Assembly: GCA_964638815.1 (NCBI GenBank)
Contig: CAZXBB010000145.1
Location: 1 to 23,837 of the forward strand
Reading direction: 5' to 3'
Source of the DNA: CAZXBB01 sp964638815
Lineage (GTDB): Bacteria > Planctomycetota > Phycisphaerae > Phycisphaerales > SM1A02
Length of the DNA stretch: 23,837 nt
In this document: positions 16,596 through 23,837 of the stretch, one piece after another
Numbering within the stretch: position 1 is the first letter of the stretch
Layout: every line of letters begins with the position of its first letter
Position numbers and translations under genes: made by a program
The notes under the pieces: generated by a model
The model's input: the letters and a program-made list of their open reading frames with translations, nothing else
Databases searched by the model: none
What the model was told of the DNA's origin: nothing

Positions 16596-18390
16596 AGACC
16601 CACCCGCCCGGCTTCGACCGGAACCACTCCCTGACGCGTCGCTCGAGCACCGGGAGCGGCACCGCCCCCGCGCCGAGCACCACGTCGTGGAACTCGCGGA
16701 GGTCGAACGCGCGTCCGAACAGCGTCTCGGCCTCGGCCCGCAGCTCGCGGATCTTCATTTCGCCGATCTTGCAGCCGCACGCCTGCCCCGGCCAGGCGAT
16801 GCAACGATCGACCTCGGTCTCGATGTTCAGCCGGCTCAACGCGGTGTTCGCGAGCAGGGAGGCAACTGCTTCCTCGCGCGACCACCCGAGCGCGTGCATG
16901 CCGGGATCGACGACCAGGCGGCACGCCCGCCACATCTCGTGGAGCAGCCGCCCGAACTCGCCGTACGGGTCCTCGTAGAGCCCCATCTCGAGGCCCAGCC
17001 GCTCGGCGTAGAGCGCCCAGCCCTCGTTGAACGCGTTGTACCAGGAGTTGCGGCGGAACTCAGGGACGCCCTCGAGCTCCTGCGCGAGCGCGGTCTGGAG
17101 GTGGTGACCGGGCACCGCCTCGCGCAGCGCGAGGGCGACCATCTCGTACTTCGGCCGCTGGTCGAGCGCGTACGTGTTCGCGGCGAACCATCCGGGCTCG
17201 CCGTTCCCGATGCTGCCGGGCTCGTAGTACGCGGTGGTCGCCTGCGGGGCGAGGAACGCCGGGATCTCCTTCACGCCGTAGGTCAGACGCGGCAGCGTCC
17301 GGAAGAACTTCGGCAGCGACGCGTCGATGCGCTTGCACACCTCGCGGTAGCCGGCGAGCAGCGCTTCCTCGGTCTCGTGGTAGAAGCGCGGATCCGTGCG
17401 GAGATACCCGATGAACGCGGCGAAAAGCGCGTCGTCGTCGAGCGTCGCCTGCTCCGGGTGCCGCTCCTGGTAGTCGCTGCGGCGGATGACCTCCATCATC
17501 TCGGCGCGGATGCGGGCGACCTCGGACCGCCCGAGCGCGTGGATCTCCTCCGCGGTCATGTCCGTCGTCGTCATCCTGCGGAGCTGGTGCGCGTAGTACG
17601 CGGCGCCGTCGGGCAGCGCCGTGGCGGCGATCTCCTCACGGCACCCCGGGATGTACTCGTCGGCCAGGAAAACCCGGAGCCGCTCGAGGGCGCTGCGGAC
17701 ATCCGGCATCGCCTCGTAGCGGAGCTTCACTTCGTACGTCTGGTGACGCTCGGGTCCGAAGTGCGCAGGGTAGCTCGCCAGCGGCTCCGCGAGGGCGGCG
17801 AGGCCGTCGCCCTCGAGCAGACCGTCGATCTGCCCGGGAACGTCAGCGAGCGTCACGCGCGGCGGCGTCCGCCCTTCCGCGAGACCGATCCGCATCCGCG
17901 CGATGATGTGATCGACCGCCGCCGCCGCGCCGCGCAGGCGTGCGAAGTAGTCGTCGTAGTCGTCCGCCGTCGCGAAACGCACGCCGTCGGCCATCCGCGG
18001 GATGTCCCGGTGCGGACCCCACCGGTGCCCGACCGGGGCGAGGAACATCCGGAAGCGGTGCTCGTCGATCTCGTCGCGGAGGCGCCGCTCGAAGAGCTCG
18101 TAGTTGATGAGGTCGTTGCCGCGCAGACGCCGGCGATCGATCGCGTGCAGCCACGCCAGGTGCTCCGTCGTCTCCCGGTGGCGACGTTCGATGGCCTCGA
18201 GGCTCTGGTCGGTGACGCGGTCCGCGTGCGTGGAGTCGCCGCGTCGGATCGCCTCCTCGGGAAACTCGCGTGCCTCCCACCGTGCCCGCTCCTCGAAGAG
18301 GCGGGCGAGCTTGTCGTCGGCGTAGCCGCGGGAGGCGACGGCGAGCAGACCGGCGAGGGCGACGAGGCGGCGGAATCGGGTTCTTGTCAT
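16588..18390 (-). CDS. Exported DUF885-family protein (predicted metallopeptidase)
   Basis: A 600-residue protein with an N-terminal signal peptide (about 1-24: Arg-rich start, hydrophobic VALAGLLAVAS, then GYADD). The rest matches DUF885, a family thought to be zinc-dependent peptidases. The expected metal-site segments are present: REAVPGHHLQ (E424, H429, H430) and, further on, NEGWALYAERLG, along with TAYYEPGS, PGQACGCKIGEMKI and the usual C-terminal FHDVVLGAGAVPLPVLE block. It is full length for the family. The start is ATG 18390. It is divergent from the Gfo/Idh/MocA gene (132 bp apart) and its stop overlaps the methyltransferase start. Periplasmic peptide degradation is the most likely role but is inferred from the family. 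Confidence 0.9.
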   Translation of the reverse strand: MTRTRFRRLVALAGLLAVASRGYADDKLARLFEERARWEAREFPEEAIRRGDSTHADRVTDQSLEAIERRHRETTEHLAWLHAIDRRRLRGNDLINYELFERRLRDEIDEHRFRMFLAPVGHRWGPHRDIPRMADGVRFATADDYDDYFARLRGAAAAVDHIIARMRIGLAEGRTPPRVTLADVPGQIDGLLEGDGLAALAEPLASYPAHFGPERHQTYEVKLRYEAMPDVRSALERLRVFLADEYIPGCREEIAATALPDGAAYYAHQLRRMTTTDMTAEEIHALGRSEVARIRAEMMEVIRRSDYQERHPEQATLDDDALFAAFIGYLRTDPRFYHETEEALLAGYREVCKRIDASLPKFFRTLPRLTYGVKEIPAFLAPQATTAYYEPGSIGNGEPGWFAANTYALDQRPKYEMVALALREAVPGHHLQTALAQELEGVPEFRRNSWYNAFNEGWALYAERLGLEMGLYEDPYGEFGRLLHEMWRACRLVVDPGMHALGWSREEAVASLLANTALSRLNIETEVDRCIAWPGQACGCKIGEMKIRELRAEAETLFGRAFDLREFHDVVLGAGAVPLPVLERRVREWFRSKPGGWVYD

Positions 18391-18522
18391 GGCGGTGCTC
18401 GAAACCCCGGGGGACCCCCGCCCTCGATATCGGTCGTGCGGGCGCCGATCTTGCGAAGAGCCGCCCGAACCATCACCATGACCTCGAGGATTCCGCCGTC
18501 AAACCCGCGAGGAGGCACGCCG

Positions 18523-19881
18523 ATGGCCACGCCCGACCCGATCACCCGCCGCCGCTTCATGCAGGCCACCGCCCTCACGGCCGGGGCCGCCGCTCTGCCG
18601 GCGCTGAGCTGGGCCCGCGTGCCCGGCGCCAACGATCGCCTCAACCTCGCCGTCATCGGCACCGGCGGCCAGGGCTCCTGGCACACGCGGGCGCTCGTCG
18701 GCCGGAGCGAGCGCGACAACGTGATGGTCTCGAAGGTCTGCGACGTCTACCGGCGGCGGCTCAACGCGAACATCAGGGCGATCGGCGGGTCGGCGTCGAG
18801 CGGCACGATGGAGTACCGCGAGGTGCTCGACGACCGCGACATCGATGCCGTCGTCATCGCCACACCGGACCACTGGCATACGAAGATGGCCATCGAGGCC
18901 ATGGACGCCGGCAAGGACGTCTACGTCGAGAAGCCGCTCTCGCACACGATCGAGCAGGCGCTCGACTGCCGCGACGCGGTGAAGCGCACCGGCCGCACGC
19001 TCCAGGTCGGACCGCAGGGCACGAGCGACGACGAGATCTGGAAAGCGCAGCGCGCGATCGCGGACGGGCGCATCGGCAAGGTCGCGTGGAGCCAGGGCAG
19101 CTACTGCCGCAACTCCCGCGGCGGGCAGTTCAACTGGCACATCGATCCCGACGCCGGCCCGGACAACGACCCGAGCGCCGAGGGGTACGTCTGGTGGGAC
19201 CGCTGGCTCGGCGACGAGTGGGACCTCGCGCCGCACATCCACTGGAACGCCGACCACTTCTTCCGGTTCCGAAAGTACTTCGCCTACAACGGCGGTCTCG
19301 CAACGGACCTCCTCTATCACCGCCTCGCGCCGTTGCTGCTGGCGATCAGCGGCCCGCACGGCGAGTATCCCACGCGCGTCGTCGCCTCGGGCGGCAAGTA
19401 CCTCGAGAAGGACGAGCGCGACATCCCGGACACGTTCATGATGATGGTGGACTACCCGTCGGAGCACACCGTCGTGCTCGTGAGCGTCATGACGAACGAC
19501 GTCGGCATCCCGCTGAAGATCCGCGGCCAGTACGGGACGATCGATTTCGACGGCGGACTCCTCGTGAGTGAGCAGTCGACCTGGCATCCCGAGTTCCGCA
19601 GGATCAACGCGGGTCTCTTCCCGCAGGCTGTCAAGGTGGGCGAGAACGACAAGGAACAGCCCGACCCCAATCCGGGCGACGCAAGCTTCCGGATCCACCC
19701 GTCCCCGCGCCGCGACCACGTGGGCAACTTCCTCGACGCGATCCGCGACGGCGCGCAGCTCGCGTGCGACGTCGACCTCGGCTGCTCGACGATGGTCGCG
19801 ATCAAGATGGGCGTCGAGTCCTACCGCCAGAACAAGGTGCTGTTCTGGGACGCGGAGCGCGAGATCGTGGGGGAGGGGTGA
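18523..19881 (+). CDS. Tat-exported Gfo/Idh/MocA family oxidoreductase
   Basis: A 452-residue protein that starts with a twin-arginine signal (ITRRRFMQATALTAG, 7-21), so it is probably folded with its cofactor and exported. The NAD(P)-binding fold has VIGTGGQG (44-51), followed by the family hallmark VEKPLS (E136, K137, P138) and a catalytic-type DxxxH (D262, H266) in TDLLYHRLAP. This family oxidises or rearranges sugars and inositols; exported members are very numerous in planctomycetes and usually tied to polysaccharide or glycoside use. The substrate cannot be assigned. The start is ATG 18523 with GGAGG 7 nt upstream, an unusually good site for this window. A bulged 13-bp hairpin begins at the base after its stop codon. 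Confidence 0.93.
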   Translation: MATPDPITRRRFMQATALTAGAAALPALSWARVPGANDRLNLAVIGTGGQGSWHTRALVGRSERDNVMVSKVCDVYRRRLNANIRAIGGSASSGTMEYREVLDDRDIDAVVIATPDHWHTKMAIEAMDAGKDVYVEKPLSHTIEQALDCRDAVKRTGRTLQVGPQGTSDDEIWKAQRAIADGRIGKVAWSQGSYCRNSRGGQFNWHIDPDAGPDNDPSAEGYVWWDRWLGDEWDLAPHIHWNADHFFRFRKYFAYNGGLATDLLYHRLAPLLLAISGPHGEYPTRVVASGGKYLEKDERDIPDTFMMMVDYPSEHTVVLVSVMTNDVGIPLKIRGQYGTIDFDGGLLVSEQSTWHPEFRRINAGLFPQAVKVGENDKEQPDPNPGDASFRIHPSPRRDHVGNFLDAIRDGAQLACDVDLGCSTMVAIKMGVESYRQNKVLFWDAEREIVGEG

Positions 19882-19940
19882 GGTACGCGTCGATCGGCGA
19901 TCGCGCGTCGGCGTCCGAACGCTCACGCGATCGGCGTACC
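19882..19940 (+). terminator. Large GC-rich hairpin after the Gfo/Idh/MocA gene
   Basis: GGTACGC (19882-19888) pairs with GCGTACC (19934-19940), and CGATCG (19891-19896) with CGATCG (19928-19933), leaving a 2-nt bulge. It starts directly after the stop codon. There is no T-tract, so it could be a terminator of unusual form or a 3'-end stabilising structure. Confidence 0.4.
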
Positions 19941-20117
19941 GCGCTGGTTGCGCGGCGTACGCCTTCGTTGACCCGGACGTCGGCCTCGCGTCCCGAAACG
20001 GTCGTCGTTTCAACCACCCACCGACCCCTTCATGCATAATGCGGGCCAGGAACAGGACGGCGTCGGATGACTCTTGAAGCAGGAAGCGATCGACCAGCAC
20101 ACCCGCCGACTCCTCAG
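19941..20117. other. Intergenic region with 19-bp element, copy 2
   Basis: No gene was found between the Gfo/Idh/MocA gene and the convergent membrane-protein gene. It contains a 10-bp palindrome GGCGTACGCC (19954-19963) and CTTCATGCATAATGCGGGC (20030-20048), the second copy of the element at 7202. A -10-like CATAAT is inside it, but no suitably spaced -35 is visible and no plus-strand gene follows. Confidence 0.5.
20030..20048. repeat. 19-bp element, copy 2
   Basis: Differs from the copy at 7202-7220 by one base in 19. The flanks share little beyond C-rich sequence upstream. Confidence 0.7.
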
Positions 20118-20870
20118 TCAATCAAAGCCCATACCGCACTCAGTACACCTTGCGCTACGACCTAGAGTATGACCGCAGCTCGCGCAGCGCCCGCGCGACG
20201 ATCGAAGGAAGCGTCGAAGCTGAGAGGCCAACAGGATCGATCCACTGGCGCCAAGAGAATACACCATCGTGTTCACTACGAGTCCCATCCATACCGGGCG
20301 GTTGAGTTTGGACAGCAGACTCCAGCGAGACACTCCGAGGACCCCGGTTCGCTGTGCCCCGGTACACAACGACGCTAACGGCCAGCCGACTCGAACACAT
20401 GACGACTGCTGTTGATCCGCGTAATAGCCAATGTACTCACACCCGAAACGATTCGCGTGCACAGATACCCTTCGATCCAGCTTCTCCGAGCCCATACACC
20501 AGCGATCTTCAAGCTCGATGAGTCGACCAAGCTGTGTAGCGGTGGCAGTGTTACCCGATCTGAAGATCGCCATGAATACTTCCTGCAACTCAATGAGTGC
20601 GACGTACTCGGAAGCACCTGCCCTCCCAGACACGCAGTGCATCAGGCTTCGAAACGAGGTTATCTCCGCGCGCCGGCGCTCTCCAACAACATGGCGCTCT
20701 CCAGGGCCGATCATGTGATACGCGCCTGTGGTCGCCAGCAAACCGTTGACACAGCCATGGCCGGCAATCGCGATCAGAACCGCCCACAACGCCGTACGTC
20801 CGAGACACTCGTCGCCTCCGCGCCTCATATGAACCAGTACCATCGTGGGTAGCGGTACCTGGCAAGACAA
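20118..20870 (-). CDS. Two-helix membrane protein with C-terminal zinc ribbon
   Basis: A 250-residue hypothetical protein. Hydrophobic segments lie at about 27-50 and 193-217. The stretch RPVWMGLVVNTMVYS (191-205) followed by basic residues and a ribbon with C229, C232, C242 and C245 (CASCGHT...CTECG) is, to my knowledge, the plan of a recurrent planctomycete membrane protein group of unknown function. The long middle part probably lies outside the membrane; no enzymatic motif was seen. Base composition is far from the neighbours: about 53% GC over 20401-20520 by hand count, against about 72% in a MATE-gene line. The start is uncertain: TTG 20870 is longest, with ATG 20843 and ATG 20828 as alternatives; none has a well-spaced Shine-Dalgarno sequence. 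Confidence 0.7.
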   Translation of the reverse strand: MSCQVPLPTMVLVHMRRGGDECLGRTALWAVLIAIAGHGCVNGLLATTGAYHMIGPGERHVVGERRRAEITSFRSLMHCVSGRAGASEYVALIELQEVFMAIFRSGNTATATQLGRLIELEDRWCMGSEKLDRRVSVHANRFGCEYIGYYADQQQSSCVRVGWPLASLCTGAQRTGVLGVSRWSLLSKLNRPVWMGLVVNTMVYSLGASGSILLASQLRRFLRSSRGRCASCGHTLGRSARCTECGMGFD

Positions 20871-20950
20871 GCCTCTTCACAAGCGCCGTGGATTCGCTCG
20901 ACAAGCTCCGCACAGAGGTCGTACAAGTTCCACATCGTCTGCAGGCACAC

Positions 20951-20994
20951 TCGACCCCCCTCGGCCCGAAGGGCCGACTCGGCCAAGCCGTCGA
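20951..20994 (-). terminator. Hairpin after the EF-G-like gene
   Basis: TCGGCCC (20961-20967) pairs with GGGCCGA (20971-20977) around a GAA triloop, enclosed by a possible outer stem TCGAC (20951-20955) with GTCGA (20990-20994). It lies about 20-60 bp after the EF-G-like stop codon. There is no T-tract. Confidence 0.4.
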
Positions 20995-21012
20995 ACGGAC
21001 CGCTTAAGCGCA

Positions 21013-23067
21013 TTAATCCTCGTCGTCCTTCGGCCTGAACTGCTTCACCACCTCAGCCTGCACGTTCGGCGGCGTCGGCTCGTCGTGGCTGTACTCCATC
21101 GAGTACGAGCCTGCGCCACCGCTCATCGACTTGAGCTGGCTCGAGTAGCTCATCACCTCGGCGAGCGGCGCTTCGGCCGTCACGATCGCCTGGTTGCCGG
21201 GGAGCATGTCGGTGCCGTGGATGCGTCCGCGCCGGCCGGAGATGTCGCTCGAGATGTCGCCGATGAGGTCGGCCGGCACCGTGATCTCCATGTGCACGAA
21301 CGGCTCGAGGAGCACGGGCTTCGCCTTCTGCACCGCGTCCACGAACGCCTTGCGGCCCGCCGTCATGAAAGCGACTTCCTTCGAGTCCACGGGATGGTAT
21401 TTCCCGTCGTAGACGCTCACCTTGATGTTCTGGAGGGGGTAGCCGGCGATCGCGCCTTCCTGCATCACGCGGCGCACGCCCTTCTCGACCGCGGGCAGAT
21501 ACTGCTTCGGGATCGACCCGCCGAAGGTGGCGTCCTCGAAGATGAGCCCCGAGCCGTCGTGGGCCGCCGCCGCCTCCTCGGCCGTGATCGGCTCGACCCG
21601 CAGGTAGACCTCGCCGAACTGGCCGGCGCCGCCCGTCTGCTTCTTGTGGCGGTGGTGACCCTCGGCCTTGACGCTGATCGTCTCCTTGTACGCGACCTTC
21701 GGCGGCTTGGTCGCGACCTCGACGCCGTAGCGATCCTTCAGGAGACGCAGCTTGACGCGAAGATGCTGCTCGCCGAGTCCGCGCACGACGGTCTCGCCCG
21801 TCGTCTGCACGCGTTCGACCTCGAGCGTCGGATCCTCCGCCGTGAGCTTGCGGAGCGCGTCGCCCATCTTGGTTTCGGCGCCCTTGCTCGTGCCTTCGAT
21901 CGCGAGACCGAACATCGGCTTCGGGAGCGGAACCGGACGCAGGTGCAGGTCGGTGATCTCACCGGAATGGAGCGTGTCGCCGTAGTGGATCTCGTCGATC
22001 TTGGCCACCGCGCCGATGTCGCCGGCGATGATCTTCTGCTCCTCCTGGTGGTCCTTGCCCTGGAGCTTGAAGACGTGGGCGATGCGGACGCTCTTCCTGC
22101 CGTCGTTGATGTGCGGCGAGACGTCGGAGCCCATGTGGCCCTGGTGCACGCGGAACACGCACAGCTTGCCGACGTATGGGTCGGAGGCCACCTTGAAGAC
22201 GTGGGCGACGGTGGGCTTGTCCGAATCGGGCACCGGCACGAACGCCTGCTTGTCCCCGTACTCGAACGGGCGCGGGTTGCCCTCGAGGGGGCTCGGACAG
22301 AGGTTGGCGAAGACGTCGAGGATCTCGTTGACGCCGACGTTGTCCCGGGCCGCGGTGAAGCAGATCGGAACGAGGTGCGCCTCGCGCAGTGCTCGCTTGA
22401 ACGGCTCGCGCAACCGGTCGGGCGACACCGAGCCCGACTCGAGGTACTGCTCCATCAGCGTCTCGTCGACCTCGACGATCTGGTCCACGAGGCCCGTGTG
22501 GAACCCGGCGACGTCGCCGAGGTCCGAATCGCCCTCGGCGGCCGTGAGGCAATCGATGATCTTCGTGCCGCCGTCCGCGGGCAGGTTGATGGGACGACAG
22601 GCGCTGCCGAAGGTCTCCTGGAGATCGGCAAGCAGCTCGCCCAGGCCCTCGGCGTGATCGCACTTGTTGATGATGATGAGACGCGGCAGCTTGCGCTCGC
22701 CCGCGGTCTTCATGAGGCGCCGGACGACGGGGTCGATGCCGGATCCGGCGTCGATCATCACGACGGCGGTTTCGACCGCCGGCAGCACGCTGAGCGCCTT
22801 GCCGAGGAAATCGGCGCTGCCGGGCGTGTCGATGACGTTGAGGTGCGCGCCGCCGTGATCGAGGTGAACGACCGCGCTGTCGAGCCCGGTCTTGAACTCC
22901 TTCTCGAGATCGTCGTAGTCGCAGACGGTGTTGCCTTCCTCGACGCGGCCCGCCCGCCCGATCACTCCGGCGGCGTGCAGCATGGCCTCGGCGAGCGTCG
23001 TCTTCCCGGCCCCGGGGCTTCCAACGAAGGCGAGGTTCCGGATATCCGCGGTGGTGTATCTGGGCAT
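21013..23067 (-). CDS. Divergent elongation factor G-like GTPase
   Basis: A 684-residue protein with the EF-G domain order: GTPase domain, domain II (about 300-385), then III-V, including AIEGTSKGAETKMGDALRKL, GGSIPKQYLPAVEKGVRR, VSVYDGKYHPVDSKEVAF and GRRGRIHG. The P-loop is GSPGAGKT (16-23), G3 is DTPGSADF and G4 is NKCD (134-137). Two EF-G hallmarks are altered: the catalytic His of DTPGH is Ser84, and the switch I RGIT motif is missing, replaced by EKEFKTGLDSAV (55-66). It is therefore a paralogue of the EF-G2/FusA2 type rather than the main translocase, possibly acting in stress or ribosome handling; that is inference. The start is ATG 23067, with AAGGAG 8 nt upstream. An upstream-open frame reaches 23631 but runs antisense through the tRNA methyltransferase gene. 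Confidence 0.92.
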   Translation of the reverse strand: MPRYTTADIRNLAFVGSPGAGKTTLAEAMLHAAGVIGRAGRVEEGNTVCDYDDLEKEFKTGLDSAVVHLDHGGAHLNVIDTPGSADFLGKALSVLPAVETAVVMIDAGSGIDPVVRRLMKTAGERKLPRLIIINKCDHAEGLGELLADLQETFGSACRPINLPADGGTKIIDCLTAAEGDSDLGDVAGFHTGLVDQIVEVDETLMEQYLESGSVSPDRLREPFKRALREAHLVPICFTAARDNVGVNEILDVFANLCPSPLEGNPRPFEYGDKQAFVPVPDSDKPTVAHVFKVASDPYVGKLCVFRVHQGHMGSDVSPHINDGRKSVRIAHVFKLQGKDHQEEQKIIAGDIGAVAKIDEIHYGDTLHSGEITDLHLRPVPLPKPMFGLAIEGTSKGAETKMGDALRKLTAEDPTLEVERVQTTGETVVRGLGEQHLRVKLRLLKDRYGVEVATKPPKVAYKETISVKAEGHHRHKKQTGGAGQFGEVYLRVEPITAEEAAAAHDGSGLIFEDATFGGSIPKQYLPAVEKGVRRVMQEGAIAGYPLQNIKVSVYDGKYHPVDSKEVAFMTAGRKAFVDAVQKAKPVLLEPFVHMEITVPADLIGDISSDISGRRGRIHGTDMLPGNQAIVTAEAPLAEVMSYSSQLKSMSGGAGSYSMEYSHDEPTPPNVQAEVVKQFRPKDDED

Positions 23068-23166
23068 TGAGGAAACTCCTTCGCGCGGCGGGTCGCCGCC
23101 GCCCGAATCGGCTTGGTCGATGATGCTCGGGGGCGAGCGCCGGACTATACCGGATAGACTCCGCCC

Positions 23167-23643
23167 GTGTCCCCCCCGCCCTTCCACATCGTGCTGCTCA
23201 GCCCCGAGATCCCGAACAACACGGGGAACATCGGGCGGACCGCGATGGCGACCGGCTGCCGGCTCCACGTCGTCCACCCGATCGGCTTCGACATGTCGGC
23301 CAAGGCCCGGCGCCGGGCCGGGCTCGACTACTGGGAGCAGGTGGACTGCCGGGAGCACGCGAGCTGGGACGGATTCCTCGCGACCGAACGTCCCGGGCGC
23401 CTCTGGCTGCTGACGACCCGCGCGACCCGCCCGATCTGGGACGCCGGCCTCGAGCGCGGCGACTACCTCCTCTTCGGGCGGGAGACGGGCGGCGTGGGGG
23501 AGGAGATCCACGGGTGGGTGCGGGAGACCTGGGGGGACGACCATCGCGTGACGCTGCCGATGGCGGCCGGGGCGCGCAGCCTCAACCTGGCGACGGTCGT
23601 CTGCGCGGTGGTCTACGAGGGCCTGCGCCAACTGTCACGCTGA
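23167..23643 (+). CDS. trmL: tRNA (cytidine/uridine-2'-O-)-methyltransferase, TrmL type
   Basis: A 158-residue SPOUT-fold enzyme that uses SAM to 2'-O-methylate the wobble nucleotide 34 of certain leucine tRNAs. The three SpoU motifs are present: PEIPNNTGNIGRTA (13-26), LLFGRETGGV and the C-terminal knot LPMAAGARSLNLATVVCAVVYEGLRQ region, and the length matches TrmL rather than the larger TrmH family. The start is GTG 23167, which gives the usual short N-terminus before the first strand; no Shine-Dalgarno sequence is evident. It is divergent from the EF-G-like gene across 99 bp, a region where no convincing promoter pair was found. Confidence 0.92.
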   Translation: MSPPPFHIVLLSPEIPNNTGNIGRTAMATGCRLHVVHPIGFDMSAKARRRAGLDYWEQVDCREHASWDGFLATERPGRLWLLTTRATRPIWDAGLERGDYLLFGRETGGVGEEIHGWVRETWGDDHRVTLPMAAGARSLNLATVVCAVVYEGLRQLSR

Positions 23644-23725
23644 GGCGCGTGGTCGCCTCCGGCGCGCCGCGGGGCGCGGCTCGCGTCGCGCAAGGGGAAG
23701 AAGTAGGACACGCACTTCTCCGGTG

Positions 23726-23755
23726 TTTTCACCTCTCGTCGCGGCAACGCAAAAT
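23726..23755 (+). promoter_or_regulatory. Possible promoter for the gene at the window end
   Basis: TTTTCA (23726-23731) and CAAAAT (23750-23755) are separated by 18 bp, each matching four of six bases of the sigma-70 -35 and -10 consensus. The AT content stands out from the surroundings. Confidence 0.3.
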
Positions 23756-23827
23756 CGTCGGGTAACCTCCCCCCTTCGCCCCAACGTGTGACCGGGCGTC
23801 TGAAGCCACCTTCAAGAAGGGAACGAG

Positions 23828-23837
23828 ATGATTGCGC
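23828..23837 (+). CDS. Start of a truncated gene at the window edge
   Basis: ATG 23828 is preceded by AAGAAGGGA (23815-23823), a good Shine-Dalgarno sequence. Only three codons (Met-Ile-Ala) lie within the window, so nothing can be said about its product. Confidence 0.45.

Noticed and set aside
20412..20852. A 146-codon plus-strand frame in the low-GC block.
   Set aside because: It is antisense to the zinc-ribbon membrane protein, which has clear helices and paired CxxC motifs; the plus-strand product has none.
20825..21013. A 62-codon minus-strand frame whose ATG overlaps the EF-G-like stop (TAATG) with GAGG just upstream.
   Set aside because: The coupling signal is attractive, but the frame runs through the hairpin at 20951-20994, overlaps the start of the membrane-protein gene and its product has no recognisable feature. 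It could be revisited with ribosome profiling.
23101..23166. TATACC and TTGGTC as a promoter for the TrmL-type gene.
   Set aside because: The spacing (27 bp) is far from the usual 16-18 bp.
23068..23631. Upstream extension of the EF-G-like frame.
   Set aside because: It is antisense to the TrmL-type gene, and ATG 23067 has a strong Shine-Dalgarno sequence and the expected N-terminus.

Overview
The window looks like a chromosomal segment of a high-GC planctomycete, probably Phycisphaerae-like. This is an inference from three things: an "RPVWxG...NTxxYS" membrane protein ending in a CxxC/CxxC ribbon, a Tat-exported Gfo/Idh/MocA oxidoreductase, and a gene mix of weak Shine-Dalgarno sites with GTG/TTG/non-AUG starts. 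No rRNA, tRNA, CRISPR array, integrase or insertion sequence was seen.

Layout. (1) 227-4292, plus strand: a compact run of STAS-PilZ regulator, RecX-like protein, DUF547 lipoprotein, CdsA (ATGA overlap with the gene before it) and a coiled-coil/zinc-ribbon protein. (2) 4367-8282: nrdR (minus) diverges from thrS (plus), followed by infC. The nrdR-thrS gap holds a 13-bp tandem array plus mirrored short repeats. infC most likely starts at a non-AUG codon (ATC). (3) 8644-11035: an ApaH-like metallophosphoesterase convergent with a MATE transporter. (4) 14559-11118, minus strand: a probable four-gene operon of cupin, four-helix membrane protein, HEAT-repeat lipoprotein and a zinc-type MDR dehydrogenase whose catalytic Cys is Ser. 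(5) 14590-16595: a glyoxalase II-like MBL hydrolase convergent with a SAM methyltransferase. The methyltransferase start overlaps the stop of an exported DUF885 protein. (6) 18523-19881: Tat-exported Gfo/Idh/MocA protein, with a hairpin right after its stop. (7) 20118-21012: a low-GC block with the membrane/zinc-ribbon gene. (8) 21013-23837: a divergent EF-G-like GTPase opposite a TrmL-type tRNA methyltransferase, and the first codons of another gene.

Most genes are housekeeping: translation and tRNA (thrS, infC, trmL, EF-G-like), dNTP regulation (nrdR), phospholipid synthesis (cdsA). I found no clear defence or mobile system. The most unusual signals are the non-AUG infC start with a long leader, the repeat-rich nrdR/thrS divergent region, a 19-bp element occurring twice 12.8 kb apart, the divergent EF-G paralogue, the Cys-to-Ser MDR enzyme in an uncharacterised operon, and the low-GC membrane gene.
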